Shown here: positions 45,982 through 53,613 of the stretch, one piece after another
Layout of the letters: each line of letters starts with the position of its first letter
Position numbering within the stretch: the first letter of the stretch is position 1
Notes under the pieces: generated by a model
Told to the model about the DNA's origin: nothing
Database searches by the model: none
The model's input: only the letters and a program-made list of their open reading frames with translations
Program-made: the position numbers and the translations under genes
Assembly (NCBI RefSeq): GCF_042676045.1
Contig: NZ_JBHTJV010000006.1
Location: 4,017 to 68,016 of the forward strand
Source of the DNA: Pseudahrensia aquimaris
GTDB taxonomy: Bacteria > Pseudomonadota > Alphaproteobacteria > Rhizobiales > Rhizobiaceae
Length of the DNA: 64,000 nucleotides
Reading direction: 5' to 3'

Positions 45982-46703
45982 CCGCGCGCAGACTTGGTGT
46001 TTTCACCCAGCACAGCAGTGGAACGCTCGATGGCGGCAACACTGGCTTTCGATGGCTTCGCTTTGTTGGCGGGTTTGCGCTTTGCGGAAGTCTTTTTGAC
46101 TGGAGCCGCTTTCTTTGATGCCTGGCGCGGCGCTTGTTCGGCGTCCGCAATGTCATGCAATTCTTCGCTCGCTTCTAAGCGCGACCTATTCGGGCGAGAG
46201 GCGAAAATTGACGAAACAGCTGCGCCAACCGCAACCGCCATCAGACCAGACGCGACAGGGTTGTCGGCCACCCAATCCACGACGCCTTCCGCCTTGCCAC
46301 GCACCAGAGTTGGGCTGCGTTTGGCCGTGTTGCGAGCTTTGGCGCTGGTCTCAGCCAACACGTCTTTCGCGTTTTCCACTTTGGCGGAGAGCTTTGCCTT
46401 CTTTGCAGAGGCCTCGGCCTTTATCTGCTCCATGTCGGGCGTTGAAATGGTCTCTGCAAGGTTTGGTTTCCCGGTCAACAGACTTGCCAGTCCCGCTCCA
46501 AACAATAAGGCACCAAAGGGATTTTCTTTCGCTTTGCTGATTGCCGCTTCGGCGATTTGCGCGGGATCGCTGCTTTTGGAGCCAATCGCCTGTTGGAAAA
46601 GCTCGCTGGGATTTAACTGGTGACTGAGAGAATTCAGCCGTGCATCAATGCGCTTTCGGGTCTGTTCAATTTGATCTTCAATCATTTCGGGGCTGTGTGT
46701 CAT
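45978..46703 (-). CDS. DUF3618 membrane-anchored protein
   Basis: The 241-residue protein opens with the DUF3618 pattern IEDQIEQTRKRIDARLNSLSHQLNP, given here by its parts IEDQIEQTRKRID and LNSLSHQLNP. A weak hydrophobic segment (NPFGALLFGAGLASLL) and a second one (NPVASGLMAVAVGAAVSS) follow, and the tail is Lys/Ala-rich. DUF3618 proteins occur with DUF1469 holin-like proteins in Alphaproteobacteria and are often stress-induced. It is the first gene after an exact GSR promoter. Confidence 0.85.
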   Translation of the reverse strand: MTHSPEMIEDQIEQTRKRIDARLNSLSHQLNPSELFQQAIGSKSSDPAQIAEAAISKAKENPFGALLFGAGLASLLTGKPNLAETISTPDMEQIKAEASAKKAKLSAKVENAKDVLAETSAKARNTAKRSPTLVRGKAEGVVDWVADNPVASGLMAVAVGAAVSSIFASRPNRSRLEASEELHDIADAEQAPRQASKKAAPVKKTSAKRKPANKAKPSKASVAAIERSTAVLGENTKSARG

Positions 46704-46734
46704 TTTTCAACTCCATCGTTGTTCGTGAAAAACC

Positions 46735-46759
46735 AACGATGTGAGGAGGAATTTGTTCC
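46735..46759 (-). promoter_or_regulatory. EcfG promoter GGAAC-N16-CGTT with overlapping palindrome
   Basis: Minus-strand GGAAC (46755-46759) and CGTT (46735-46738) are 16 bp apart, 32 bp upstream of the DUF3618 start. The -10 element also forms one arm of an inverted repeat (CATCGTTG about 46714-46721, CAACGATG about 46734-46741) lying in the 5' leader. Confidence 0.8.
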
Positions 46760-46772
46760 CGGATGAAGATGC

Positions 46773-46806
46773 AAAAATGCCCGCCAAGCGGTTCACATGG
46801 CGGGCA
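46773..46806 (-). terminator. Rho-independent terminator after the DUF2945 gene
   Basis: Arms TGCCCGCCA (46778-46786) and TGGCGGGCA (46798-46806) are perfectly complementary; on the minus strand TTTTT follows. It ends the 47516-46816 unit just before the DUF3618 promoter. Confidence 0.9.
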
Positions 46807-46815
46807 AAAAGAAGA

Positions 46816-47031
46816 TCAGGCTTTACGAACTTCTGAATGACTCTTCAGGACTTCATCGCCGTCATCTTGTTTGATGGAATAAGCGGGCTCGTCTTCGCTC
46901 GCTTCGCGGGTGACTTCAGTGCCTTTAATTGTGCGGGTGATCTTGGAGGTGTGAACGGTCTCAATCTTACCAACGCCTGTGCCGTCACCCCAATCCCATT
47001 CCACTTTGGTGCCTTCGGTATAACCTGCCAT
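46816..47031 (-). CDS. DUF2945 (HVA1/TUDOR-like) small protein
   Basis: The 71-residue soluble protein has the DUF2945 pattern GTKVEWDWGDGTGVGKIETVHTSK, given by GTKVEWDWG and GTGVGKIETV, and ends EVLKSHSEVRKA. The fold is a small beta barrel of unknown role. Its ATG overlaps the preceding stop codon by one base (TAATG), so translation is coupled to the FMN-binding stress gene. Confidence 0.88.
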   Translation of the reverse strand: MAGYTEGTKVEWDWGDGTGVGKIETVHTSKITRTIKGTEVTREASEDEPAYSIKQDDGDEVLKSHSEVRKA

Positions 47032-47516
47032 TACGAGGCCATATCGAGTTTGGCGTTGTCGCCCAAATCGGGGCCTTCGTCTGTGAAATAGGCTTTTGCA
47101 AAGGAATAGGCCATTGCGATGCTGCCTTTATCGTTGTCCCAAAATTCGGCCTGATCGGGTTTCACGGTGATCACGACGACATCTGCGGTCTTCGGATCGC
47201 CACCGAAAAAGACATCGCAATAGGGACCCCACATTTCGGTTATCAATCCGCGATCCGCAGACACTTCTCCGCGGCCTGAAATTGAGACGTATTGCATCGC
47301 GTCTTCGTTCACGAAATTCAACGCCAAGTCGCGGTCATGATGAAGCTCTTCGACTTTTGCCGAAGTCCGATCTGTGATGAAGCGGATCGTGCGCGCCTTT
47401 TTGTCAATATACGGTGCCATCGGGCGTGAGCGAAGTACGCCGTCATCAACTGTCGTCACCATGCAGGCTGTCGGTTTCGAAATCATGTCCCAGAGTTTGT
47501 CGATATCTTTGCTCAT
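47031..47516 (-). CDS. General stress protein 26-like FMN-binding split-barrel protein
   Basis: ATG 47516 with GAAGGAAA upstream gives 161 residues; a longer frame to 47768 runs antisense over another gene and is rejected. The sequence has the pyridoxamine-phosphate-oxidase-like split barrel (KPTACMVTTVDDGVLRSRPM; SAKVEELHHDRDLALNFV; YVSISGRGEVSADRG). Relatives such as YdaG/GSP26 are general stress proteins that bind flavin. A GSR-like promoter lies 40 bp upstream. Confidence 0.9.
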   Translation of the reverse strand: MSKDIDKLWDMISKPTACMVTTVDDGVLRSRPMAPYIDKKARTIRFITDRTSAKVEELHHDRDLALNFVNEDAMQYVSISGRGEVSADRGLITEMWGPYCDVFFGGDPKTADVVVITVKPDQAEFWDNDKGSIAMAYSFAKAYFTDEGPDLGDNAKLDMAS

Positions 47517-47555
47517 GCAAATTTCCTTCTCACTGTTGGTGTGTTTCAGTGAGGC

Positions 47556-47580
47556 AACCAATGGCGCGTGAAATGGTTCC
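47556..47580 (-). promoter_or_regulatory. GSR-like promoter GGAAC-N16-GGTT, nearly symmetrical
   Basis: Minus-strand GGAAC (47576-47580) and GGTT (47556-47559) are 16 bp apart. On the plus strand the same bases read GCAAC-N16-GGTT toward the DUF202 gene, so one site could in principle serve both divergent genes. Confidence 0.45.
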
Positions 47581-47614
47581 AATGCGTGCAACAAAACCGA
47601 TTTAGAGGTCGCAG

Positions 47615-48007
47615 ATGGCGAATGAAGAGCGCGGCAGCGATGAAGACAAATCAAGCCAGGAACTGGCTGAAGATCGCACCGATTGGGCAGAAGACCGCAC
47701 GGTCTTAGCAAACGAGCGCACGTTTGCTGGATGGATGCGCACCGGTATGGCAAGCCTTGGCATCGCAATTGCCATGCAAGCGATTTTTGGCGAAGTAGAG
47801 CCCCGCTGGTTTGCGAAGGCAGGCGCGACGGTTTTCATCCTTGTTGGCTTGCTGATTTTCTATGCTGGTTGGAAAAATGCAAAAGCGATGGTTGCACGCC
47901 TCGACGCCCACACCGCCGAACCTGTCTCGCGGTCGCACTTAAGTGTGGTGGCTGGAATGATGGCCCTAGGCAGCATTATCGCTGGGATTGTGCTCTGGAT
48001 GATTTGA
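47615..48007 (+). CDS. DUF202 / YidH-family membrane protein
   Basis: The 130-residue protein has an acidic N-terminus with a repeated AEDRT unit, the DUF202 signature LANERTFAGWMRTGMASLG and three hydrophobic segments. Function is unknown. It is divergent from the GSP26-like gene. AGAGG lies upstream of the ATG. Confidence 0.9.
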   Translation: MANEERGSDEDKSSQELAEDRTDWAEDRTVLANERTFAGWMRTGMASLGIAIAMQAIFGEVEPRWFAKAGATVFILVGLLIFYAGWKNAKAMVARLDAHTAEPVSRSHLSVVAGMMALGSIIAGIVLWMI

Positions 48008-48087
48008 TGACCTGAGCCTGTGTCGGCGGGAACCAAATCCCCCGTTGTTCTCTTTCCATAGCAGACAGGAAAGGACGAAAAAGATTC

Positions 48088-48432
48088 ATGAGCAGTTCAA
48101 AATCTAGGGAAACGATCTGGAACGAATGGCGCGACTTGGTGAATATGGCGCCACAGGAACTTCAGGATTGGTTGGAAACGGATGAATCCAAATCAGTCGG
48201 CGCAGATGCCGGTGACGGCGAATCCAAAGGTCATAAATCGGGTCGTCGTATCCTAAAGATCAAACGCACAAACAAAGACGAGCTGTCTGACGATCAATAT
48301 GATCACATGGCTGAAGTCGTTGGTTACATCAAACGACATCTATCACAAGGTGGGCCAGAGGAAGATGTAAAGACATCAAACTGGCGCTATTCGCTTATGA
48401 ACTGGGGCCATGACCCATTGAAAGACGACTAG
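48088..48432 (+). CDS. DUF3140 small soluble protein
   Basis: The 114-residue hydrophilic protein matches DUF3140: WNEWRDLVNMAPQELQDWLET, split here as WRDLVNMAPQEL and QDWLET, then SGRRILKIKRTNK and a C-terminal NWRYSLMNWGHDP. Members are common next to stress genes. It is followed by a clear terminator. A GGAAC 60 bp upstream has no correctly spaced CGTT. Confidence 0.87.
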   Translation: MSSSKSRETIWNEWRDLVNMAPQELQDWLETDESKSVGADAGDGESKGHKSGRRILKIKRTNKDELSDDQYDHMAEVVGYIKRHLSQGGPEEDVKTSNWRYSLMNWGHDPLKDD

Positions 48433-48462
48433 CGGTATTGGCCAGTTTCAGAAATTCTGTTT

Positions 48463-48492
48463 GGGCTGTTTCTTAGAGGAGCAGCCCTTTTT
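48463..48492 (+). terminator. Rho-independent terminator after the DUF3140 gene
   Basis: GGGCTG (48463-48468) pairs with CAGCCC (48482-48487), followed by TTTTT. Confidence 0.85.
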
Positions 48493-48584
48493 CATTTCTG
48501 CTGTCGTTCAAAAACATGATCCATATGAACAGAATGACTAAGCCATTCCGCGACCAGATTGGGCAGCTTTAAGCTCTGGCGAGT

Positions 48585-49937
48585 TTATCCTGCCGCCTCT
48601 TCGCCGTTTTTACGCAACCACCACAGCGAATAGAATCCCACCGCCGCTCCAGCGATCGTGTTGGCAATTGCGATGGCGCTGAAAACGCTTTGCGAACCGC
48701 TCAGCAGTGACGCGGCATAGGAGAGGGGAATGTAAAATAGGGCAGTGCGGGTCAGATACATGCCAAGGCCGGTGAATGGTTTGCCAAGGGAATTGTATCC
48801 CCCAGCCGCGACAATCACCCAGCCATAGCCCCACACACTCAGTGGAACGATGTGAAGATAAGATGCAGCAGCCCGCATGACTTCTGGGTCGCTGGAAAAC
48901 AGTCCAATAACGCTCTCAGCGAAGAACTGGAACACCACTGCCAAAAGCAAAGCCCAGCCAAAGCAAACAGCAAAACTTATTTTCAGCGCGCTGCGGACAC
49001 GCTCCACTTTTGCGGCACCCCAGTTCTGTCCAGCGACAGGTCCAATCGCTGACGACAAGGCAAGCATCGGTATGACGGCAAGGCTCTCAATGCGCGTTGC
49101 CACGCCGAAGCCAGCGACCACTGCTTCGCCGTAGATTGCGACAATGCCGGTGACGACAGTGATGCCCAACGGGTTGGTCGCGTTTCCAAAGGCTGCGGGC
49201 AGTCCAATAGACAAAACCTGCCTCCAGGACTTTACCAGTTCTTCTATCGTTGGTTTGGCAAAGGCCACCATTTCTTCTCGATAGACGATGAGCCACAGGC
49301 CTAAGAACAATGTGAACACGCGCGCGATCAGCGTGCCCCACGCCGCGCCCTCGATATTTAGCGCAGGAATCGGACCCCATCCGAAAATGAACGCCGGTGT
49401 TATCGCGATGTTAATGATGGCGGAAGCCACCATTATCGCACTTGGCCAAAAGGAATTTCCTACCGCACGCACAATCGCATTGGCGACCATCGGGATGATG
49501 AGAAACGGCATCGAAAGATACCAGATCTGCATATAACGCACGATCATATCAAGCACGTCACCTTCGGCGCCAAGTAGCGAAAACAACGGCTTGATCGTCA
49601 GATATCCGGTAACAGTGATGAGCACGACCACCACGAGCGCAAGCCCAAGACTGTCAGTTGAAAGTCGCTTTGCCTCGCTAGTATCGGATGAGCCAATTGC
49701 CCGCGCAACAACGGAAGATGCGCCTGCGCTCAACCCGATAGCGAGGCTCGTAATCGTTAGCGATGCGGGGGCAATAAAGGATAAGGCTGCCAAAGGAGCC
49801 GTACCCAATTTGCCCACATAATATGTGTCGACAACAGAAACGGAGATCGCCGCCAGGATGCCAAACACCATTGGCCCGGCAATAATCAGAAGACTGCGCC
49901 AAACAGGGCCGGTGGTTAGGTCGCGAGAGTCGCTCAA
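48585..49937 (-). CDS. MATE-family efflux transporter
   Basis: The 450-residue protein has about twelve membrane spans in two similar halves, with the MATE pattern PMVFGILAAISVSVVDTYYVG near the N-terminus (given as PMVFGILAAIS and VDTYYVG), ARAIGSSD after it, and GPVAGQNWGA in the second half. It should export cationic drugs or metabolites using Na+ or H+. No regulator is adjacent, and no GSR promoter is visible upstream. Confidence 0.93.
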   Translation of the reverse strand: MSDSRDLTTGPVWRSLLIIAGPMVFGILAAISVSVVDTYYVGKLGTAPLAALSFIAPASLTITSLAIGLSAGASSVVARAIGSSDTSEAKRLSTDSLGLALVVVVLITVTGYLTIKPLFSLLGAEGDVLDMIVRYMQIWYLSMPFLIIPMVANAIVRAVGNSFWPSAIMVASAIINIAITPAFIFGWGPIPALNIEGAAWGTLIARVFTLFLGLWLIVYREEMVAFAKPTIEELVKSWRQVLSIGLPAAFGNATNPLGITVVTGIVAIYGEAVVAGFGVATRIESLAVIPMLALSSAIGPVAGQNWGAAKVERVRSALKISFAVCFGWALLLAVVFQFFAESVIGLFSSDPEVMRAAASYLHIVPLSVWGYGWVIVAAGGYNSLGKPFTGLGMYLTRTALFYIPLSYAASLLSGSQSVFSAIAIANTIAGAAVGFYSLWWLRKNGEEAAG

Positions 49938-50046
49938 TGCGCTGTTCCGTGTTCAGGGATCGCGCCAAGAGCGCCAGACCGATGGCAACGCACAAATAGG
50001 AAGCATCGTTCCACGGCTTTCTGCGGATATTGAAAAACTGTCTTTT

Positions 50047-50071
50047 GGAACGAAATGCAAAATCTTGCGTT
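50047..50071 (+). promoter_or_regulatory. EcfG promoter GGAAC-N16-CGTT
   Basis: Plus-strand GGAAC (50047-50051) and CGTT (50068-50071) are exactly 16 bp apart, 35 bp before the 50106 gene. Confidence 0.8.
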
Positions 50072-50105
50072 GTGTCGGTGAAGTTCAACAACGCAGGAGA
50101 CAATC

Positions 50106-50657
50106 ATGCCCAGCACAGAATCAAACAACGAACAAAAAGCCGTTCTTGCTAGTCTCAACGGCGCTGCGTCGCCGGAGAAGGCAGAAAAGTCGGTGAAGGC
50201 AAAAAATGCCATAGGGAAAGCGAAGACGAAAGCGAAATCAGCGGCCAAGATGGCGAAGAAAAATGCTGAGCGAACGACGAAGCGCGTCGCAAGCAAAGTT
50301 AGCGGTGGGGCGGAGGACATCGCAGAGAGTGCCGTCAGCGCTACCAGCGACCAGGCGCAGCAAATTGCTTCAACAGGCATTGACCGTACAGAGCATTTCT
50401 TCAGCTCCATAAGTCGTGCAACTGAAGCTGCCGCGCACTCTTTGGACAACGATGGCATGCCCCGTGCAGCCGCCTATGTGAATGCCGCCGCTAATGGCAT
50501 GAAAAACGCGGCATCTGAAGTTGACGGCATAGATCCCGGCCGGATTGGCCAACGGGCGGAGAGTATCGTTCGCCAAAATCCTATTCTGACGATGGGCGTT
50601 CTGGCGCTTGCTGGCTTCGCAATCGCAGGCATCGTAAAAAACAAAAGCAACGCCTAA
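50106..50657 (+). CDS. Lys/Ala-rich membrane-anchored stress protein (YqjD/ElaB-like)
   Basis: The 183-residue protein has a Lys/Ala-rich coiled-coil-like N-terminal half (KAKNAIGKAKTKAKSAAKMA) and a single C-terminal hydrophobic helix (PILTMGVLALAGFAIAGIV) ending in a basic tail. This is the layout of YqjD/ElaB/DUF883-type ribosome- or membrane-associated proteins, but sequence identity to them is not evident to me. It has an exact GSR promoter and precedes a DUF1469 gene by 18 bp. Confidence 0.75.
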   Translation: MPSTESNNEQKAVLASLNGAASPEKAEKSVKAKNAIGKAKTKAKSAAKMAKKNAERTTKRVASKVSGGAEDIAESAVSATSDQAQQIASTGIDRTEHFFSSISRATEAAAHSLDNDGMPRAAAYVNAAANGMKNAASEVDGIDPGRIGQRAESIVRQNPILTMGVLALAGFAIAGIVKNKSNA

Positions 50658-50675
50658 GGCTCGCGGGAGCAGAGA

Positions 50676-51059
50676 ATGACAAAGAATTTGAACACAATGG
50701 TCGAGACGGTTCGGGAACTCTTTCAGGATTCAACGCTTCTTGTGCGTCAGGAAATTCAGCTGGCAAAAGCTGAGGCTGCCGAAAAAGCTGAGCAGGTGAA
50801 ATTGGGCGTAGCTGAAATTGCGGCAGGAGGGATTATCGCGTTGGTTGCGCTGATTGTCCTTACGCAAGCCTTGGTCGTCGCCCTAGCCAATTTTATGCCT
50901 GGTTCCTTGGCGGCCCTTTTGGTTGGCGTGTCACTGGCGCTTGTCGCTTGGCTATGCATTTCACGCGGGCAGAGAAATTTGAGCAGTGAAAACCTCGCAC
51001 CGCGCCGTACCACGCGCTCGGTAAGAGAGACTGCCAATCGCGTGACCGAAGCGGTCTAG
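50676..51059 (+). CDS. DUF1469 / holin superfamily III-like membrane protein
   Basis: The 127-residue protein begins with an amphipathic segment (LLVRQEIQLAKAEAAEKA), the usual DUF1469 (YqjE) signature, followed by two membrane helices (AAGGIIALVALIVLTQALVV; GSLAALLVGVSLALVAWLCI). It is named holin-like by homology only and is not phage-derived here. It is cotranscribed with the YqjD-like gene, repeating the yqjD-yqjE pairing of other bacteria. Confidence 0.9.
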   Translation: MTKNLNTMVETVRELFQDSTLLVRQEIQLAKAEAAEKAEQVKLGVAEIAAGGIIALVALIVLTQALVVALANFMPGSLAALLVGVSLALVAWLCISRGQRNLSSENLAPRRTTRSVRETANRVTEAV

Positions 51060-51089
51060 CCCAATCAATCCAATTGCTCTTTACCAAGT

Positions 51090-51120
51090 AGGCATCGCCA
51101 ATTCAGGCGGTGCCTTTCTC
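51090..51120. terminator. Hairpin between convergent genes
   Basis: AGGCATCGCC (51090-51099) pairs with GGCGGTGCCT (51106-51115) with one G-T pair around a 6-nt loop, then TTCTC. It likely ends the 50106-51059 unit. Confidence 0.7.
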
Positions 51121-52201
51121 AGTTTTCCCAGTCGGTGCCGATAGGCCTGCGGTCGCGTTGTTTTTCTTCCACTATAAGCTCGTCCGCTTCCTCAAAGTCT
51201 TGTGCCGTCGCTTCACTGTTCTCACGCTTTGGCTTTTGTGTATCGGTTAGCGCGAGTCGGTAATACATTGGAAAATGATCTGACCCGATATGAGCCATGC
51301 GCTTGATGGCAATGAGTTTGAAATGTGGACTGTGAAAGGCATGATCGAGCGGCCAACGCAGGAAAAAATAATCAGCATGGAAAGTGTTGAACATTCCGCG
51401 GCCTTCACGCGGATCAAGCAGTTTAGATATGCGTTTAAAACGGCGCGTTGAGTGCGACCACGCAACGTCGTTCAAGTCACCGGTAACGATCAGTGGCTCG
51501 CCATAATCCCTCACTTCTTTTCCAATCAGAGCCAGCTCTGCGTCTCGCCCCACCGTATCGCGCGTTGCGATTGGTGGTTCAGGGTGGACGGTAATCAGCC
51601 TGAAACGCGGACCGCTGGGATGTTCAACCATCAAGTCGAAAGAAGGCACCTCTTCGTTTAGTCGAAAGAGCACTTCGTGCTTGATGATCCGATAGCGCGA
51701 GACGAGATGCATCCCATAGCCGTTATCCATCGGATGTGAGACGCTGAAAGGATAGCGTTCGCTGTCAACGTAAAGCCCTTCGATCCAGTCGGCATCAGTT
51801 TCTATAAAGACACAAATATCGGCATTGGCCTCTGCCATCCGTTCCCGCACTTTTTCATATTGCCGATTTCCCATTTTAACGTTCGAAACAAAAAATGAAG
51901 CGGTCGGTACGCACTCGGGATCGCCATCAAACGCATGGGACCGCGATTTCCAAAGAGGTGTGAATCGCAAAATTGCATAGGCCTGCACTGCCATGGTGAA
52001 TGCGAAGGCCAACAGAACCAACGTGCGCAAAACACTTGCCTCCACAAGCAGAAGAGTCGTGATTAATCCTGCCGCCGCAATAAATGCATTCTGAAGCCGT
52101 GGAAAATCGAAAATCCGTAGCAATCCGTGAGGCAGCGGAAAGAATCCAGCCAGCGTGGTGAGAGCGCAAGCGAAGGCAATCAAAGCCAAAATCCAGATCA
52201 T
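51119..52201 (-). CDS. Membrane-anchored endonuclease/exonuclease/phosphatase family protein
   Basis: ATG 52201 with AAGGAGAG upstream gives 360 residues; the longer frame to 52336 is not needed. Three hydrophobic helices occupy residues 1-85. The soluble EEP domain follows with SFFVSNVKMGN, ADICVFIETD (metal-binding Glu), the VTGDLNDVAWS block and the C-terminal GSDHFPM. These are DNase I/Mg-dependent phosphatase motifs, and the active site looks complete. The topology puts the catalytic domain in the periplasm or cytoplasm next to the membrane; substrate unknown. Confidence 0.88.
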   Translation of the reverse strand: MIWILALIAFACALTTLAGFFPLPHGLLRIFDFPRLQNAFIAAAGLITTLLLVEASVLRTLVLLAFAFTMAVQAYAILRFTPLWKSRSHAFDGDPECVPTASFFVSNVKMGNRQYEKVRERMAEANADICVFIETDADWIEGLYVDSERYPFSVSHPMDNGYGMHLVSRYRIIKHEVLFRLNEEVPSFDLMVEHPSGPRFRLITVHPEPPIATRDTVGRDAELALIGKEVRDYGEPLIVTGDLNDVAWSHSTRRFKRISKLLDPREGRGMFNTFHADYFFLRWPLDHAFHSPHFKLIAIKRMAHIGSDHFPMYYRLALTDTQKPKRENSEATAQDFEEADELIVEEKQRDRRPIGTDWEN

Positions 52202-52227
52202 CGCTCTCTCCTTAGGTTGCTGAGTGC

Positions 52228-52252
52228 AACACTCTGCTAAGCGTGCAGTTCC
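52228..52252 (-). promoter_or_regulatory. GSR-like promoter GGAAC-N16-TGTT
   Basis: Minus-strand GGAAC (52248-52252) and TGTT (52228-52231) are 16 bp apart, 27 bp upstream of the EEP gene. One mismatch from consensus. Confidence 0.5.
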
Positions 52253-52389
52253 AAGGCAAGCCAATGAATTATGCAACGAAGAGCGATTGTTTGCGTTGAG
52301 ATGAGTATGTGGCTGAGAACGCAATGTGTTCTGCAAGCGCTTTTGAGAGAGCTACAGAGTTCTGACCCAAAACGAGAGAGATCCGTGCG

Positions 52390-53550
52390 ATGACGTTGCA
52401 AGCCGCCAGACTTGAAAGATCAGAGCGCCCCAATCAGTCCTCTAGTGAGGTAGACAAAGCCGCTGGTGGTGGGTCAATCCGGCAAGATGTCTTGGAGAAT
52501 ATCAGTCGGTCCCTATTTTGGATGCTGGCGTTCTCCCTGCTCGCAATTCTTTATCTGGCGCGCGATTTTCTCGTGCCGATCACCGGCTCCTTCATCCTTG
52601 CTCTCACGTTCAGCCCCCTCGTGCGAGCCCTGTCGCGTTTGGGGATTCCTGCCGCTCTGTCAGCGGTTCTCATTGTTGCTTCCCTGTTAATGGCCACCCT
52701 GAGTTTGATCTATCTTCTCGCTTTCCCAGTGTCCGATTGGTTCAACCGCGTCCCTGAAATCGGTGCTGCGTTGAAGGAAAAGGCGTCAATTCTGCTGGCA
52801 CCGTTACAGGTTGTGATGGAAGCGCAAAGAGAGATGGACGAGGTAACAACCGCAGTTGCAAGCGACGTTCAAGCAGTGACAATCCAGGGGCCAGGTCTGT
52901 TTGAGACAGCTGCCAGTAACATGTTTTCCATGGCGACGACGCTGGCGATCACCTTGGTTTTGCTGACGTTCCTGCTGGGTTCAGGCGATTTGTTTTACTC
53001 CAAACTCGTTCACAGATTTGAGTCTCTTGAGGATAAAAAGCAGGCATTGGGGACAGCCCGCAATGTTGAGCGCGTGATCTCGCGTTACTTGCTGACGATC
53101 ACCACAATCAATGTCTGCTTGGGTGTTGCGATCGGCCTTGCGATGCACGCATGGGGAATGCCCACCCCGTATGTTTGGGGCGCGATGGCAACATTGTTGA
53201 ACTTCATGCCCTATATTGGCGCTGTGATAGGCCTTGGGGTCGTGGTTGCGGTATCTGCGGTCACGTTTGAAACGCTGCCGGTCGTCGTCGGTGTCGCCGC
53301 CACATATTTTGCCTTCACGACAATTGAAGGACAGTTCGTCACGCCGCTAACTGTTGGCCGTAAGCTGGAACTCAACGCCGTAAGTGTTTTCATTGCTGTG
53401 GGGTTTTGGGCGTGGCTTTGGGGCTTCGTCGGTGCGCTTATTGCCGTGCCGATCTTGGTGATTGTGAAGACCGTTTGCGAAAACATCGACTCAACAGCGC
53501 ATATCGCCAATTTTCTATCCAACGAGCAACGCAAAACCCATGCCGCGTAG
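52390..53550 (+). CDS. AI-2E (PerM/YdiK) family transporter
   Basis: The 386-residue protein has about eight membrane spans with the family order: two spans, then the ARDFLVPITGSFILALTF segment, an extended soluble region with GPGLFETAASN, and the C-terminal block GMPTPYVWGAMATLLNFMPYIGA (shown by GMPTPYVWG and NFMPYIGA). Members export autoinducer-2 or act in Na+/H+ exchange; the substrate here is unknown. It is divergent from the EEP gene. Confidence 0.9.
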   Translation: MTLQAARLERSERPNQSSSEVDKAAGGGSIRQDVLENISRSLFWMLAFSLLAILYLARDFLVPITGSFILALTFSPLVRALSRLGIPAALSAVLIVASLLMATLSLIYLLAFPVSDWFNRVPEIGAALKEKASILLAPLQVVMEAQREMDEVTTAVASDVQAVTIQGPGLFETAASNMFSMATTLAITLVLLTFLLGSGDLFYSKLVHRFESLEDKKQALGTARNVERVISRYLLTITTINVCLGVAIGLAMHAWGMPTPYVWGAMATLLNFMPYIGAVIGLGVVVAVSAVTFETLPVVVGVAATYFAFTTIEGQFVTPLTVGRKLELNAVSVFIAVGFWAWLWGFVGALIAVPILVIVKTVCENIDSTAHIANFLSNEQRKTHAA

Positions 53551-53613
53551 TTTGGGAACGGCAGGGTCGCCGTGTAGGTTTCTGCCGAAACTCTAGCCAA
53601 GTCAGGATTAGCT

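Noticed and set aside
48029..48045. GGAAC followed by CGTT upstream of the DUF3140 gene
   Set aside because: The spacer is only 9 bp, far from the 16-17 bp of the GSR promoter, so it was not called.
50676..51059. Holin name as evidence of a prophage
   Set aside because: DUF1469 proteins are ordinary chromosomal membrane proteins in Alphaproteobacteria, and no other phage genes are nearby.
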